Of a DNA stretch of 64,000 bases, positions 27,216-35,956 are shown in pieces (the first letter of the stretch is position 1; each line of letters begins with the position of its first letter). This stretch comes from Nitrospira sp. Its GTDB lineage: Bacteria > Nitrospirota > Nitrospiria > Nitrospirales > Nitrospiraceae. The stretch is from NCBI GenBank assembly GCA_024331095.1, contig JANDJE010000005.1:52825-116824 (forward strand), given 5' to 3'. Made by a program: the position numbers and the translations under genes. The notes under the pieces were generated by a model. That model was not told the origin of the DNA, did not search any database, and worked only from the letters and a program-made list of their open reading frames with translations.

Positions 27216-28214
27216 TTACGGCAACGATCCTTCTCCCTTCAGATACTTCCGGAAACGATCCATGAGTTCAGCGCCCAATGTGTCTCCTTCCGGTTTCTTG
27301 GTCGAAGGGTCGGCAAAGTGGTTGCGAATCTCCTGGAGTCGCTTTTGCGCCTGATCGTTTCCCTGGAGACGCTTCGTCCGTTGGAGCGCCGTTTCAAACG
27401 CGTCAAACGTCAGCTCGCGATACCCAAATGAGCGAATGCGTTTGACCGCTTTCATCATCGCCTGATTTCTAAATAGGGTCAGATGGGCGGAATCAATCTC
27501 CGGCAATCCCAGCTTCCTTGCCCTCCGCTCCGCCGCCTTTCGAATCCCGCTGCGCACGAAGTCGGGAGACGACTGGAGTCGCTTCCATGCCTCGTCGGTC
27601 CATGCGACTCGGCGAAGCGGAGACTTCCACAGGTCGCGCAGGGTGGTTTCATCGATTCGATTCGCCCCTCTCTGCCTGGCCGAATCTTCCGCGTCGCGCT
27701 TCAGCATGTCGGAAACGAACTCGACCGCGATGGGAGGCGTCTCGCTCAGTTTCTCCTGGAGCATCGCTGTGGCTCCATCGGTCCACTCCATCGTCGTCTC
27801 TTCACCGTCCGGCGGATCGCCGAGCGATTCGACCTTGTCGTACAACTCGACGTTGACTTCCAGGTGGCCCCGTTCCTTCGCGATCTCTTCGGTGATTTGT
27901 TCGATCATCGGACGCATGAACTCCGGCACACCCGCCAGTCGTTCACGGGCGGCGGCGGTCCATGGGAGGCGCCCCCCCGCACTTGCTTCGCCCACCGACT
28001 GACTTCCTGCCTGTCCGCCCGCGCCGCCCATCATTTGGCTTTTGAATTGATCGAGGATTTCTCCCGTGATCTCGGCGTACCCCAACTCGCGCGCTTTTTT
28101 TTCGGCCAAGCGGCGCACCATGCCGCGGAGAAAAACCGGCGCCCGCTCCAACCGTTGAAGCGCATCCGGACTCCAGGACACTTCGGTCGCGGCTTGCTCC
28201 CGCAAATCCGACAT
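27216..28214 (-). CDS. Four-repeat PCP_red-domain protein
   Basis: The 332-residue protein has four copies of a roughly 45-residue module of the pattern W(S/T)-x-A-x-x-R-L-x-x-x-P-x-F/I-x-R (WSPDALQRLERAP; WTAAARERLAGVP; a third, divergent copy; WTDEAWKRLQSSP). Each is followed by a basic helix of the type AEKKARELGYAEIT. This is the PCP_red module named from the C-terminus of protochlorophyllide reductase. It also occurs without chlorophyll genes in Nitrospira and relatives. The function is unknown; Fe-S or redox roles are speculation. I choose ATG 28214; the upstream frame overlaps the HU gene. Confidence 0.82.
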   Translation of the reverse strand: MSDLREQAATEVSWSPDALQRLERAPVFLRGMVRRLAEKKARELGYAEITGEILDQFKSQMMGGAGGQAGSQSVGEASAGGRLPWTAAARERLAGVPEFMRPMIEQITEEIAKERGHLEVNVELYDKVESLGDPPDGEETTMEWTDGATAMLQEKLSETPPIAVEFVSDMLKRDAEDSARQRGANRIDETTLRDLWKSPLRRVAWTDEAWKRLQSSPDFVRSGIRKAAERRARKLGLPEIDSAHLTLFRNQAMMKAVKRIRSFGYRELTFDAFETALQRTKRLQGNDQAQKRLQEIRNHFADPSTKKPEGDTLGAELMDRFRKYLKGEGSLP

Positions 28215-28240
28215 TGTTCCGCCCAAACCTTCCTTGACGC

Positions 28241-28519
28241 TTACTTGTTCAAGAGCTCTTTCAACTCTTTTCCGGCTTTGAAAAACGGCACTCGCTTCGC
28301 CGGCACGGCCACCGTCTCGCCGGTCTTGGGATTGCGACCTTCTTTCATGCGCCTCGCCCGGAGTCTGAAACTGCCGAATCCTCGGATTTCCGTTTTGTCG
28401 CCATTCTTGAGCGAGTCTCTGACGCAATCGAAAATCGTGTTGACGACGACTTCGGCTTGCCGCTTCGTCAATGTAGGGACTTGTTCTGAAACCTGTTCGA
28501 TGATTTGTGCCTTTGTCAT
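28241..28519 (-). CDS. HU/IHF-family DNA-binding protein
   Basis: The 92-residue nucleoid protein matches the HU fold. An N-terminal helix pair (MTKAQIIEQVSEQVPTLTKR) leads into the beta arms with GFGSFRLRARRMKEGRNPKTGE, in which the intercalating Pro/Arg region is recognisable, and then KAGKELKELL. It binds and bends DNA. Its neighbours are sppA and the PCP_red gene in the same orientation. Whether it is HU, IHF-alpha or IHF-beta cannot be told from the sequence alone. Confidence 0.93.
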   Translation of the reverse strand: MTKAQIIEQVSEQVPTLTKRQAEVVVNTIFDCVRDSLKNGDKTEIRGFGSFRLRARRMKEGRNPKTGETVAVPAKRVPFFKAGKELKELLNK

Positions 28520-28560
28520 GTCCCTCCCTCTTGAATCATTGACGGCTCAATGCGCTGTCC

Positions 28561-29472
28561 TCAAAACACCATCAAATACTTCAAGCTGACGCCCGGGTGA
28601 AAGTGAAGTGGCGGAAAGAGCCCCGTCATCTTCGATTCCAGCATCTGACGAAGGGAAAATCGCCGGCGTGGCTCGACGACTTTGGGCGGCCCCTCAATCC
28701 CGACGACGTCCGCGGCCAATTGAATGGCGTCTTCCAGATCGCCGAGTTCATCGACAAGCTTGGCGTCCTTCGCTTGGCGGCCGGTAAAAATCCTTCCGTC
28801 CGCCAAAGCCTGCGCGTCGGTCATTTCGATCGCCCGTCCCTCAGCCACCGCTTCAATGAACTGTTTGTGGACGTCGTCCATCACACTTTGCAGCAACCCC
28901 CGCTCTTCGTCGCTCATTTTACGAAGCGGCGAGCCGACATCCTTGTATTTGCCGCTTTTGATGACAACCCCCTCGACACCGATTTTTTGCAATAACCCTT
29001 CGATATTGGCCGTTTCCATGATCACGCCGATGCTGCCGGTCAGCGTGCCCGGATTGGCGACGATTCGATCGGTCGCCACGGCGATATAATACCCCCCAGA
29101 CGCCGCCACGCTCCCCATGGAAGCGATGACCGCCTTGTTGTTTTTCATCCGGACGCGTTTGATCTCATCGTGGATTTCTTGAGAGGGAACCACTCCCCCC
29201 CCAGGACTGTCGATGCGCAAGACGATGGCTTTGACGGCCGGATTCTCGCTGAACCGTCTCAACTCGCCGACCGTCTCTTGGGAGTCAAGGATAATCCCCT
29301 CGACCCGAATCAACGCGATCCGATCCCCGCCTGACAAGTCCAAATCGGGGAACAAGACGTTGATAACGATCATGAACCCAAAACCGGCCGCGAGCACCAA
29401 CAACAGGGTACGCAGCGGCCGACGCCTTCGAGGACGATCGATTTGCCCGGTCTCTTCTTCCATGCGCGCCAT
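28561..29472 (-). CDS. sppA: Signal peptide peptidase SppA, short form
   Basis: The 303-residue S49 serine protease has an N-terminal anchor (residues about 20-40). The domain carries LRIDSPGGGVVPSQEI, nucleophile region SVAASGGYYIAVA, GTLTGSIGVIMET and the lysine region IKSGKYKDVGSPLRKMS. It degrades cleaved signal peptides in the inner membrane. Length matches the single-domain form rather than the about 600-residue E. coli enzyme. It is tightly placed between rpsA and the HU gene. A start three codons downstream is possible. Confidence 0.92.
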   Translation of the reverse strand: MARMEEETGQIDRPRRRRPLRTLLLVLAAGFGFMIVINVLFPDLDLSGGDRIALIRVEGIILDSQETVGELRRFSENPAVKAIVLRIDSPGGGVVPSQEIHDEIKRVRMKNNKAVIASMGSVAASGGYYIAVATDRIVANPGTLTGSIGVIMETANIEGLLQKIGVEGVVIKSGKYKDVGSPLRKMSDEERGLLQSVMDDVHKQFIEAVAEGRAIEMTDAQALADGRIFTGRQAKDAKLVDELGDLEDAIQLAADVVGIEGPPKVVEPRRRFSLRQMLESKMTGLFPPLHFHPGVSLKYLMVF

Positions 29473-29522
29473 CCATGAGCAACGGAACGACCCGCGGCTC
29501 GCCAGACCTGCAACGGCTCACC

Positions 29523-31232
29523 TCAGTCGCCGGTCTGGGGCGATCTCCTGTTTTGCTTGGCCGCTCGCCCGAGACTTTGGTCCGGCGCACCTTGCGCCGA
29601 GTGATATTCATCGACCTCTTTGCGCTCGGAGTCGAGCTGATGATCCCGAAGGCTCAAGGCGATTTTTCGCTCGTCCCGATCGACCTTGATGATCTTGGCC
29701 GTCACATTGTCTTGCACTTTGAACTTTTCTTCAAGTTTGGCATGCGGCTCGATTCCCGTCTCGCTGACGTGAATCAGTCCCTCGACCTCGCCGTCCAACT
29801 CGACAAAAATCCCGAAATCGGCGATTTTGCTTACCTTGCCGACGACGGAATCCCCCACGTGGTAACGTGACGGAATCGCCTCTTCCCACGGATCACGGGT
29901 CAATTGCTTGTACCCCAGCGATAGCCGCTCTTTTTCCTTGTCGATCCGCAGTACGACGGCTTCCACTCGCTGACCCTTCTTAAAGAGTTCCGACGGATGC
30001 TTAATGTGTTTGGTCCAGGACATGTCGGAAATGTGAATCAAGCCGTCAATGCCCTCATCCAACCCGACGAAGGCGCCGAAATCGGTCAAGCTTTTGATTT
30101 TCCCTTCGATCCTGGTGCCGATGGGATACTTGGTCTCGATCATGTCCCATGGATTGGGAGCGGTCTGTTTCATGCCCAAGGAAATTTTTCTGCTCGCGGG
30201 ATCGACGTTCAGCACCGCGGCTTCCACTTGATCCCCTACTCCCACCACCTTCGACGGATGTCGGACTTCATGGGTCCAAGACATTTCGGAGACATGCACC
30301 AAGCCCTCGACGCCGGGTTCGAGCTCGACAAACGCGCCATAATCGGTCAGGCTCACCACGCGACCTCGCACCCTGGCGCCCACGGGGTATTTGGCGACGA
30401 CATTGGTCCAAGGATCGGCGCTTTTTTGTTTCAACCCCAACGAAATACGCCCTGTTTCGCGATCGTACTTCAGCACGGTGACTTCCACCTTGTCTCCCAC
30501 CGTAAACATTTCCGACGGATGGCCGATGCGGCCCCACGACATATCGGTGATGTGGAGCAATCCGTCAATCCCGCCGAGATCGATGAACGACCCGTAATCG
30601 GTAATGTTTTTAACCGTCCCTTGAATGAGCTGCCCTTCCTTGAGATTCGCCAACGTGACCTGCCGCTTTTTATCCCTGGTCTCCTCCAACAGCACGCGAC
30701 GAGAAACCACCACGTTGCCGCGCCGGTGGTTGATCTTGATGATTTTTAAGGGGAAGGTCTTGCCGACCAGCGCATCCAGATCACGAACCGGATGGAGATC
30801 GATCTGAGAGCCCGGCAAGAACGCTTTGACGCCGATATCGACCATCATGCCGCCCTTGATCCGGGAGATCACCTTGCCCTCGATGCTCTTCTCTTCCTTG
30901 TAGAGCCGTTCGAGTTCCTCCCAGATCTTCATCTTGTCGGCTTTTTCTTTGGACAGGACGAGATTTCCTTCCGCGTCCTCACATTCCTCGATGTACACTT
31001 GCAGCTTGTCTCCGACCTTCAGAGCGGAGAGCTCTTCCGGGGAAAACTGGTCGCTGGGAATCATCCCTTCCGATTTGTAGCCGATGTCCACGACCACCTT
31101 GTCTTTGGTGAGCGCGACCACGCGGCCCTCGGTGATCGTCCCTTCTTCCAGATTGCGGAACGTTTCTTCATACAACGCGGCCAATGCGTCTCGATCCAAC
31201 TTCGCCTCACTGTCTTTAGCTGCCATCCCCAT
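29523..31232 (-). CDS. rpsA: 30S ribosomal protein S1
   Basis: The 569-residue protein has six S1 RNA-binding domains (starts near TITEGRVVALTKDKV, SIEGKVISRIKGG, QGTVKNITDYGSF, RGRVVSLTDYGAF, EGKIKSLTDFGAF and VGKVSKIADFGIF). That number matches full bacterial S1, which helps the ribosome load mRNA. ATG 31232 or a Met two codons later may be the start. It is in the middle of the long pheA-to-PCP_red minus-strand run, an uncommon place for a ribosomal gene but normal next to cmk. Confidence 0.97.
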   Translation of the reverse strand: MGMAAKDSEAKLDRDALAALYEETFRNLEEGTITEGRVVALTKDKVVVDIGYKSEGMIPSDQFSPEELSALKVGDKLQVYIEECEDAEGNLVLSKEKADKMKIWEELERLYKEEKSIEGKVISRIKGGMMVDIGVKAFLPGSQIDLHPVRDLDALVGKTFPLKIIKINHRRGNVVVSRRVLLEETRDKKRQVTLANLKEGQLIQGTVKNITDYGSFIDLGGIDGLLHITDMSWGRIGHPSEMFTVGDKVEVTVLKYDRETGRISLGLKQKSADPWTNVVAKYPVGARVRGRVVSLTDYGAFVELEPGVEGLVHVSEMSWTHEVRHPSKVVGVGDQVEAAVLNVDPASRKISLGMKQTAPNPWDMIETKYPIGTRIEGKIKSLTDFGAFVGLDEGIDGLIHISDMSWTKHIKHPSELFKKGQRVEAVVLRIDKEKERLSLGYKQLTRDPWEEAIPSRYHVGDSVVGKVSKIADFGIFVELDGEVEGLIHVSETGIEPHAKLEEKFKVQDNVTAKIIKVDRDERKIALSLRDHQLDSERKEVDEYHSAQGAPDQSLGRAAKQNRRSPQTGD

Positions 31233-31286
31233 GTGACGTCCTACTCTTCCGACCTTTGTCGGGTGCTGATGGTGAATGCACCGGGC

Positions 31287-31982
31287 TCACTCAGCATTGC
31301 GAGCCCCGGCGATCGGCGATTCCGACGCATCACGTCCCAGACCGTCCTTCTCAAGGGGAGAAGGAACCTCGCCCAAGGCGGCGATACGCTCGATCACGGT
31401 CCGACTGACCTCTTCATAAAACCGTTTGCTCTCCACTCCCTTTTCTTTCCTCCCGTCCGTCTCGAATCGAAGCGGCGCTCCGAATCGGACCGTCACCGGC
31501 CGTCTTCGAGGCCACCGGGCTCCGGTGGGCAACGCTTCGAACGTTCCCTTCAGATAAGCCGGAACGACCGGGCATCCGGTCTTCGAAACAATGACGCCGA
31601 TCCCCGCTTTCGGGGGCCGCAGACGACCATCCCGGCTCCGACCGCCTTCGGGGAAAATGACCACCACTTTCCCTGCTCGAATCAAATCGATCGCCTTGCC
31701 GAACGCCTCTCGATCAAGCCGCCCCATCCGTACGGGAATCCAGCCCAACGACCGGAGCACGGCGTTCAAGACCGGAACAGGGAACAGATCGCTGCGTCCG
31801 AGATACCACGCTCTGCGCGTCATCCCGCATCCGAGCAGCGGAATGTCGAGATAACTGGCGTGATTCGCGGCCACCAGCAGGCCTCCGCTTGGCGGAATCG
31901 CTCCCTCGACCCGATAGCGGAACCAGACCAGGCCGATCGCCCTGGCCAGCACCCACAAAATACCGTACACAATGGCGGTCAC
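31287..31982 (-). CDS. plsC: 1-acyl-sn-glycerol-3-phosphate acyltransferase
   Basis: The 231-residue enzyme adds the second acyl chain during phosphatidate synthesis at the inner membrane. The acyltransferase motif NHASYLD (H(X4)D) appears near residue 39, and VIFPEGGRSRDG near 107. An N-terminal hydrophobic segment is present. I choose GTG 31982, whose bases overlap the cmk stop (GTGA); upstream the frame reads a non-family sequence. This cmk-plsC-rpsA order is common in bacteria. Confidence 0.9.
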   Translation of the reverse strand: MTAIVYGILWVLARAIGLVWFRYRVEGAIPPSGGLLVAANHASYLDIPLLGCGMTRRAWYLGRSDLFPVPVLNAVLRSLGWIPVRMGRLDREAFGKAIDLIRAGKVVVIFPEGGRSRDGRLRPPKAGIGVIVSKTGCPVVPAYLKGTFEALPTGARWPRRRPVTVRFGAPLRFETDGRKEKGVESKRFYEEVSRTVIERIAALGEVPSPLEKDGLGRDASESPIAGARNAE

Positions 31983-32638
31983 AGCGCGGCCGACACCGCC
32001 GCCATCATCCGCTCCACCACTTGCTCGATGCTGAGGTCGGAGGTATCGATCGCCCGGGCATCGGCGGCCGGAACCAGCGGCGCGATCGAACGGGTGCGGT
32101 CTTGCATGTCTCGCCCGGATAAATCCTGATACGTCGCTTCCATCGCTCCCGCGTGACCGGCGGCGACCAGTTCCCGGTGGCGACGCTCGGCCCGCACCTT
32201 CGCGTCCGCATCCAGAAAAAACTTGAGCGGAGCGGAAGGAAAGATCCTCGTCCCGATATCGCGCCCCTCCACGACCACGGAACCACGCTCGCCGATTCGG
32301 CGTTGAATGGGGAGCAACCACTCTCGGACGGCCGGGATGGCGGACACCAAGGAGGCCGCAGCAGAGACATCCGGCGTGCGAAGCTCGCCGGTCACGTCAT
32401 ACCCGTCGAGCAGCACCCGCATCGTACCGTCGTGAAATCGGATATCAAGGGACGTCTCAGGCAAAAGCTCCTTGACCCGCTCACGGTCCGTCGGCGAGAT
32501 CCCCGCCTTCAGCACTTTCCGGGCTACGGCCCGATAGAGGGCTCCCGTGTCGAGATACAGAAACCCCAACTTGGCCGCCAACAACTTCGCCACGGTACTT
32601 TTGCCGACTCCGGCCGGCCCGTCGATGGCAATGATCAC
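31979..32638 (-). CDS. cmk: Cytidylate kinase
   Basis: The 219-residue kinase phosphorylates CMP and dCMP. The P-loop is AIDGPAGVGKSTVAK at the very N-terminus, and YLDTGALYRAVAR and VVVEGRDIGTRIFP follow. I choose GTG 32638; a TTG at 32674 would add 12 residues. The length fits the family. It overlaps plsC by four bases and is 46 bases from the aroA stop. Confidence 0.93.
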   Translation of the reverse strand: MIIAIDGPAGVGKSTVAKLLAAKLGFLYLDTGALYRAVARKVLKAGISPTDRERVKELLPETSLDIRFHDGTMRVLLDGYDVTGELRTPDVSAAASLVSAIPAVREWLLPIQRRIGERGSVVVEGRDIGTRIFPSAPLKFFLDADAKVRAERRHRELVAAGHAGAMEATYQDLSGRDMQDRTRSIAPLVPAADARAIDTSDLSIEQVVERMMAAVSAAL

Positions 32639-32684
32639 GTCCGCCTCATCCTTCCGTCCGCGACCGCCCGACAAGCCGCCGTCA

Positions 32685-34022
32685 TCATAGTGCCCCAGCC
32701 TCGCGGGTCAACAACCGAGCCAACAGGGATTCAAAATTCGGGAAAGAGGTTTCTACGCACCCGCTCTCGGCGATGGTCGTGTCGGACTCGGCCGTCAATC
32801 CCGCGATGGCCAGTGACATGGCGACTCGGTGATCGCCGTGACTCCGCGCCGTGCCGACGGCCTTGAGGCGACCGTTTTCCCCGTTCGCGCCAAGCCCTTG
32901 AACGATCATGCCGTCGGGTTTTTCGATGATCCGAGCCCCCATCGCTCGTAATTCGGCGGCCATGGTGGCGATCCGATCGCTTTCCTTGACGCGGAGCTCC
33001 TCCGCTCCGGAGATCACGGTTTCCCCTTCCGCAACCGCCGCCGCCACGCAGAGAATGGGAAATTCATCGATGGTCTGCGGAATAAGGTCCGCCCCGATGG
33101 TCACGCCCGCGAGGGGAGCCGATTTCACGCGAAGATCGGCGACCGGCTCTCCTCCCTCTTCCCATTGGCGAAGCACCTGAATATCGGCTCCCATTCTCTT
33201 CAGCACCTCGAGCAAGCCAGTTCTGGTCCGATTGAACCCGACGTTCATGATCGTGACGTCGGAACCGGGGACGATCGTCGCTCCCACGATGAAAAACGCG
33301 GCGGAGGAGAAATCACCGGGAACGACCATCTGCCGTCCCGCCCATCCCACGCTCGGCCGCCCTTGCAGGATCAACGTGTTCCCCTCATGCAAGAGGGGCA
33401 CGCCGAACGATTCAAACATCCGCTCCGTATGATCCCGCGACAGCCGCGGTTCTTGAATGCGCGTCGTTCCTTCGGCAAAGAGACCGGCGAGCAGCAGCGC
33501 CGATTTGACCTGGGCGCTGGGGACCGGAGAGACATAGGTCGTCCCGCGCAATTGTTTTCCGGTGATCGCCAGCGGAGCCAACTCGCCTCCCTTGCGTCCT
33601 GCGATCACGGCGCCCATCTCGCGCAGCGGTTTGACCACCCGCCCCATGGGCCGACGCCGGATCGATTCGTCTCCCGTCAGGACGGTGAAGAAGTCCTGCC
33701 CCGCCAGCAGTCCCGCCAGCAAACGGATGCCCGTTCCCGAGTTGCCGCAATCAATCGGCATATTGGGTTCGCTTAATCCCCTCAATCCTTTGCCATACAC
33801 GGTCAGGCGTTCCGGCGTCTCGTCGATCCGGATGCCCAGCTCGCGAAACGCCCGCATGGTATTGAGGCAGTCCTCCCCTTGGCAGTAGTCCGAGATGGTG
33901 CTGACGCCCTCCCCCAACGACGCAAGAATGATGGCTCGGTGGGTGATGGATTTATCACCCGGAACGCTGATCGTTCCTTTGAGAGAGGGGCCCGGCGTGA
34001 CGGTCAAGGCGGTCTTCATCAT
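32685..34022 (-). CDS. aroA: 3-phosphoshikimate 1-carboxyvinyltransferase (EPSP synthase)
   Basis: The 445-residue enzyme joins phosphoenolpyruvate to shikimate-3-phosphate. Motifs: GDKSITHRAIILASL at the N-terminus, GNSGTGIRLLAG in the middle, RVKSAP, and KESDRIATMAAELR near the C-terminus. It follows tyrA with no gap: the TAA and the ATG are adjacent. The sensitive-type GNSGT motif is intact; inhibitor sensitivity is not otherwise readable. Confidence 0.96.
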   Translation of the reverse strand: MMKTALTVTPGPSLKGTISVPGDKSITHRAIILASLGEGVSTISDYCQGEDCLNTMRAFRELGIRIDETPERLTVYGKGLRGLSEPNMPIDCGNSGTGIRLLAGLLAGQDFFTVLTGDESIRRRPMGRVVKPLREMGAVIAGRKGGELAPLAITGKQLRGTTYVSPVPSAQVKSALLLAGLFAEGTTRIQEPRLSRDHTERMFESFGVPLLHEGNTLILQGRPSVGWAGRQMVVPGDFSSAAFFIVGATIVPGSDVTIMNVGFNRTRTGLLEVLKRMGADIQVLRQWEEGGEPVADLRVKSAPLAGVTIGADLIPQTIDEFPILCVAAAVAEGETVISGAEELRVKESDRIATMAAELRAMGARIIEKPDGMIVQGLGANGENGRLKAVGTARSHGDHRVAMSLAIAGLTAESDTTIAESGCVETSFPNFESLLARLLTREAGAL

Positions 34023-34916
34023 TTACGTTGCAACGGCGACGGGGTCGTTCAGTTTTTCCCGCTCGCGCTTGGCGCGCTCGATCATTCGTTCGATGGCGGC
34101 GGCGTCGCCCGTCGCGATGAGGTGTTTGAGCTCGTCCAGCGCCCGCTGGTATGCGTCGATCAACGACACTACATTGTCCCGATTCCATACAAAAATGTCA
34201 CGCCACATTTCAGGAGAGCTGGCCGCAATTCTCGTGGTATCCCGCAGGCCGCCGCCGGAATGACGGGCCAAATCCAACGAGGAGAGCCGATGATCGCGCA
34301 CATCGGCCAACGCAATCATCAGGGCGAACGCGGCGGCATGGGGGAGGTGACTGACCGCCCCGAGAATTTGATCATGCAGGTGAGGGTCCATCGTCAGCAG
34401 GATCGATCCGGTTTCCTCCCACAGTCGTTTGATCCGTTCCAAGGCTTGCGGATCGGTCTTCTTCGTGGGTGTCACGATGCACCGCGCCCCCTTGAACAGG
34501 TGGGCCGATCCCTCCGCCACCCCTGTTTTCTCCTTTCCGGCGATCGGATGGGCGCCCACGAAATGCACGCCCGGGGGCATGACCGCCTCGGACCGCTCGA
34601 CCAACGAACCTTTGACGCTCCCCACGTCGCTCACGATCGTTCCCGGCTCCAGGCAATGGGCCCATTCCTTGAGATGCCGCTCGTAGGTATCGACCGGCGT
34701 GGCCAAAATCACCAGATCCGATCCCCGCACGCCGTCTTTTGGATCCGACACGTACCGGTCAATCGCTCCCATTTCCACGGCGGTCTTGAGGTTTTCCTCG
34801 CGACGGCCGATGCCCACGACGTGATCGGCCAGGGCTTTGTCGCGCAACACCATTCCCAGCGAGCCGCCGATCAATCCCACCCCGACGATTGCCGCTTGCT
34901 TGAAATGAACCGCCAT
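34023..34916 (-). CDS. tyrA: Prephenate dehydrogenase
   Basis: The 297-residue NAD(P) enzyme makes 4-hydroxyphenylpyruvate for tyrosine. The N-terminal cofactor fold is VGVGLIGGSLGMVLRD, followed by VGAHPIAGKEKTGV (substrate/catalytic) and SHLPHAAAFALM. No chorismate mutase or ACT domain is attached. I start at ATG 34916 (MAVHFKQAAIVGVG); the longer frame overlaps aroF. Some homologues act on arogenate. Confidence 0.95.
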   Translation of the reverse strand: MAVHFKQAAIVGVGLIGGSLGMVLRDKALADHVVGIGRREENLKTAVEMGAIDRYVSDPKDGVRGSDLVILATPVDTYERHLKEWAHCLEPGTIVSDVGSVKGSLVERSEAVMPPGVHFVGAHPIAGKEKTGVAEGSAHLFKGARCIVTPTKKTDPQALERIKRLWEETGSILLTMDPHLHDQILGAVSHLPHAAAFALMIALADVRDHRLSSLDLARHSGGGLRDTTRIAASSPEMWRDIFVWNRDNVVSLIDAYQRALDELKHLIATGDAAAIERMIERAKREREKLNDPVAVAT

Positions 34917-34924
34917 GGAGGCTT

Positions 34925-35938
34925 CTACAGCTCCCTCCCCACGACCTTGGCGATGTTCTCCAGATCGCGCATCAGCGCCTTGAATTTCGAGGGCTTGATC
35001 GACTCTTCTCCGTCGCACAAGGCGCGCTCGGGATTGGAATGCACCTCGATGAGCAACCCGTCGGCGCCCGCCGCGATCGCGGCCTTCGACATGGGAGCCA
35101 CCAAATCCCACTTGCCCGTGGCATGGCTGGGGTCCACGATCACCGGCAGATGCGACAATTCTTTCAGCGTGGGAATCGCGGCGATATCAAGGGTGTTGCG
35201 ATATTGCGTCTCGAACGTGCGGATGCCCCGCTCGCAGAGCATGACGTTTTGGTTGCCCCGCGACATGATATACTCCGCGGACAGGAGAAATTCCTTAATG
35301 GTCGCCGACAGCCCGCGCTTGAGAAGCACCGGTTTGTCGTAGGCCCCGACCTCCTTCAGCAACTCGAAGTTCTGCATGTTTCGCGCGCCGATCTGAATGA
35401 TGTCCGCCTTCTCAAGAAACAGCTCGATGTCTCTCGTATCCAGAATTTCGCTGACGACGGGAAGGCCGGTCTGTTTTCTGGCCTCCACCAAATAATCGAG
35501 TCCTTCACGCCCCAAGCCCTGAAACGAATAGGGAGATGTCCTGGGCTTATAGGCGCCTCCTCGCAGGATCGAGGCGCCGGCCGCTTTCACTTCATGGGCG
35601 ATGCCCACCGTCAGCTCCAGCCGCTCCACGGCACAGGGGCCGGCCATGATCGCGATTTTCTTGCCGCCGATCTTGACGCCGTTGACGTCGATGACCGTCG
35701 ACTCTTTTTTGAACTCGCGGCTCACGAGCTTCCAAGGAGCCAAAATGGGCAACACGCTTTCGACGCCGGGCAGAGCCGTGAGCGGTTGATTGTGCAAAAT
35801 GCGATCATCGCCGATGACGCCGATGATCGTACGTTCCTGGCCGGTGGAGATCTGCGATTTCAATCCCAGATCCCGCAGCCGATCGATGATGTGATCCACC
35901 TGGCTTTCAGACGCATCTGGCTTCAAGACAATGATCAT
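34925..35938 (-). CDS. aroF: 3-deoxy-7-phosphoheptulonate synthase (DAHP synthase)
   Basis: The 337-residue enzyme commits carbon to the aromatic pathway. An N-terminal ferredoxin-like domain (MIIVLKPDASESQVDHII…) is followed by the barrel with MAGPCAVE, RGGAYKPRTSPYSFQG and DPSHATG. That layout is the type-I-beta form, in which the extra N-terminal domain senses tyrosine or phenylalanine. It lies between tyrA and hisC in the aromatic operon. Confidence 0.94.
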   Translation of the reverse strand: MIIVLKPDASESQVDHIIDRLRDLGLKSQISTGQERTIIGVIGDDRILHNQPLTALPGVESVLPILAPWKLVSREFKKESTVIDVNGVKIGGKKIAIMAGPCAVERLELTVGIAHEVKAAGASILRGGAYKPRTSPYSFQGLGREGLDYLVEARKQTGLPVVSEILDTRDIELFLEKADIIQIGARNMQNFELLKEVGAYDKPVLLKRGLSATIKEFLLSAEYIMSRGNQNVMLCERGIRTFETQYRNTLDIAAIPTLKELSHLPVIVDPSHATGKWDLVAPMSKAAIAAGADGLLIEVHSNPERALCDGEESIKPSKFKALMRDLENIAKVVGREL

Positions 35939-35956
35939 GATTCCCTCGCGCTTCCA

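Noticed and set aside
30792..32129. 445-residue plus-strand frame
   Set aside because: It is antisense to rpsA and plsC, with no motif or ribosome site.
33879..35342. 487-residue plus-strand frame
   Set aside because: It is a shadow of aroA, tyrA and aroF, and shows no family motifs.
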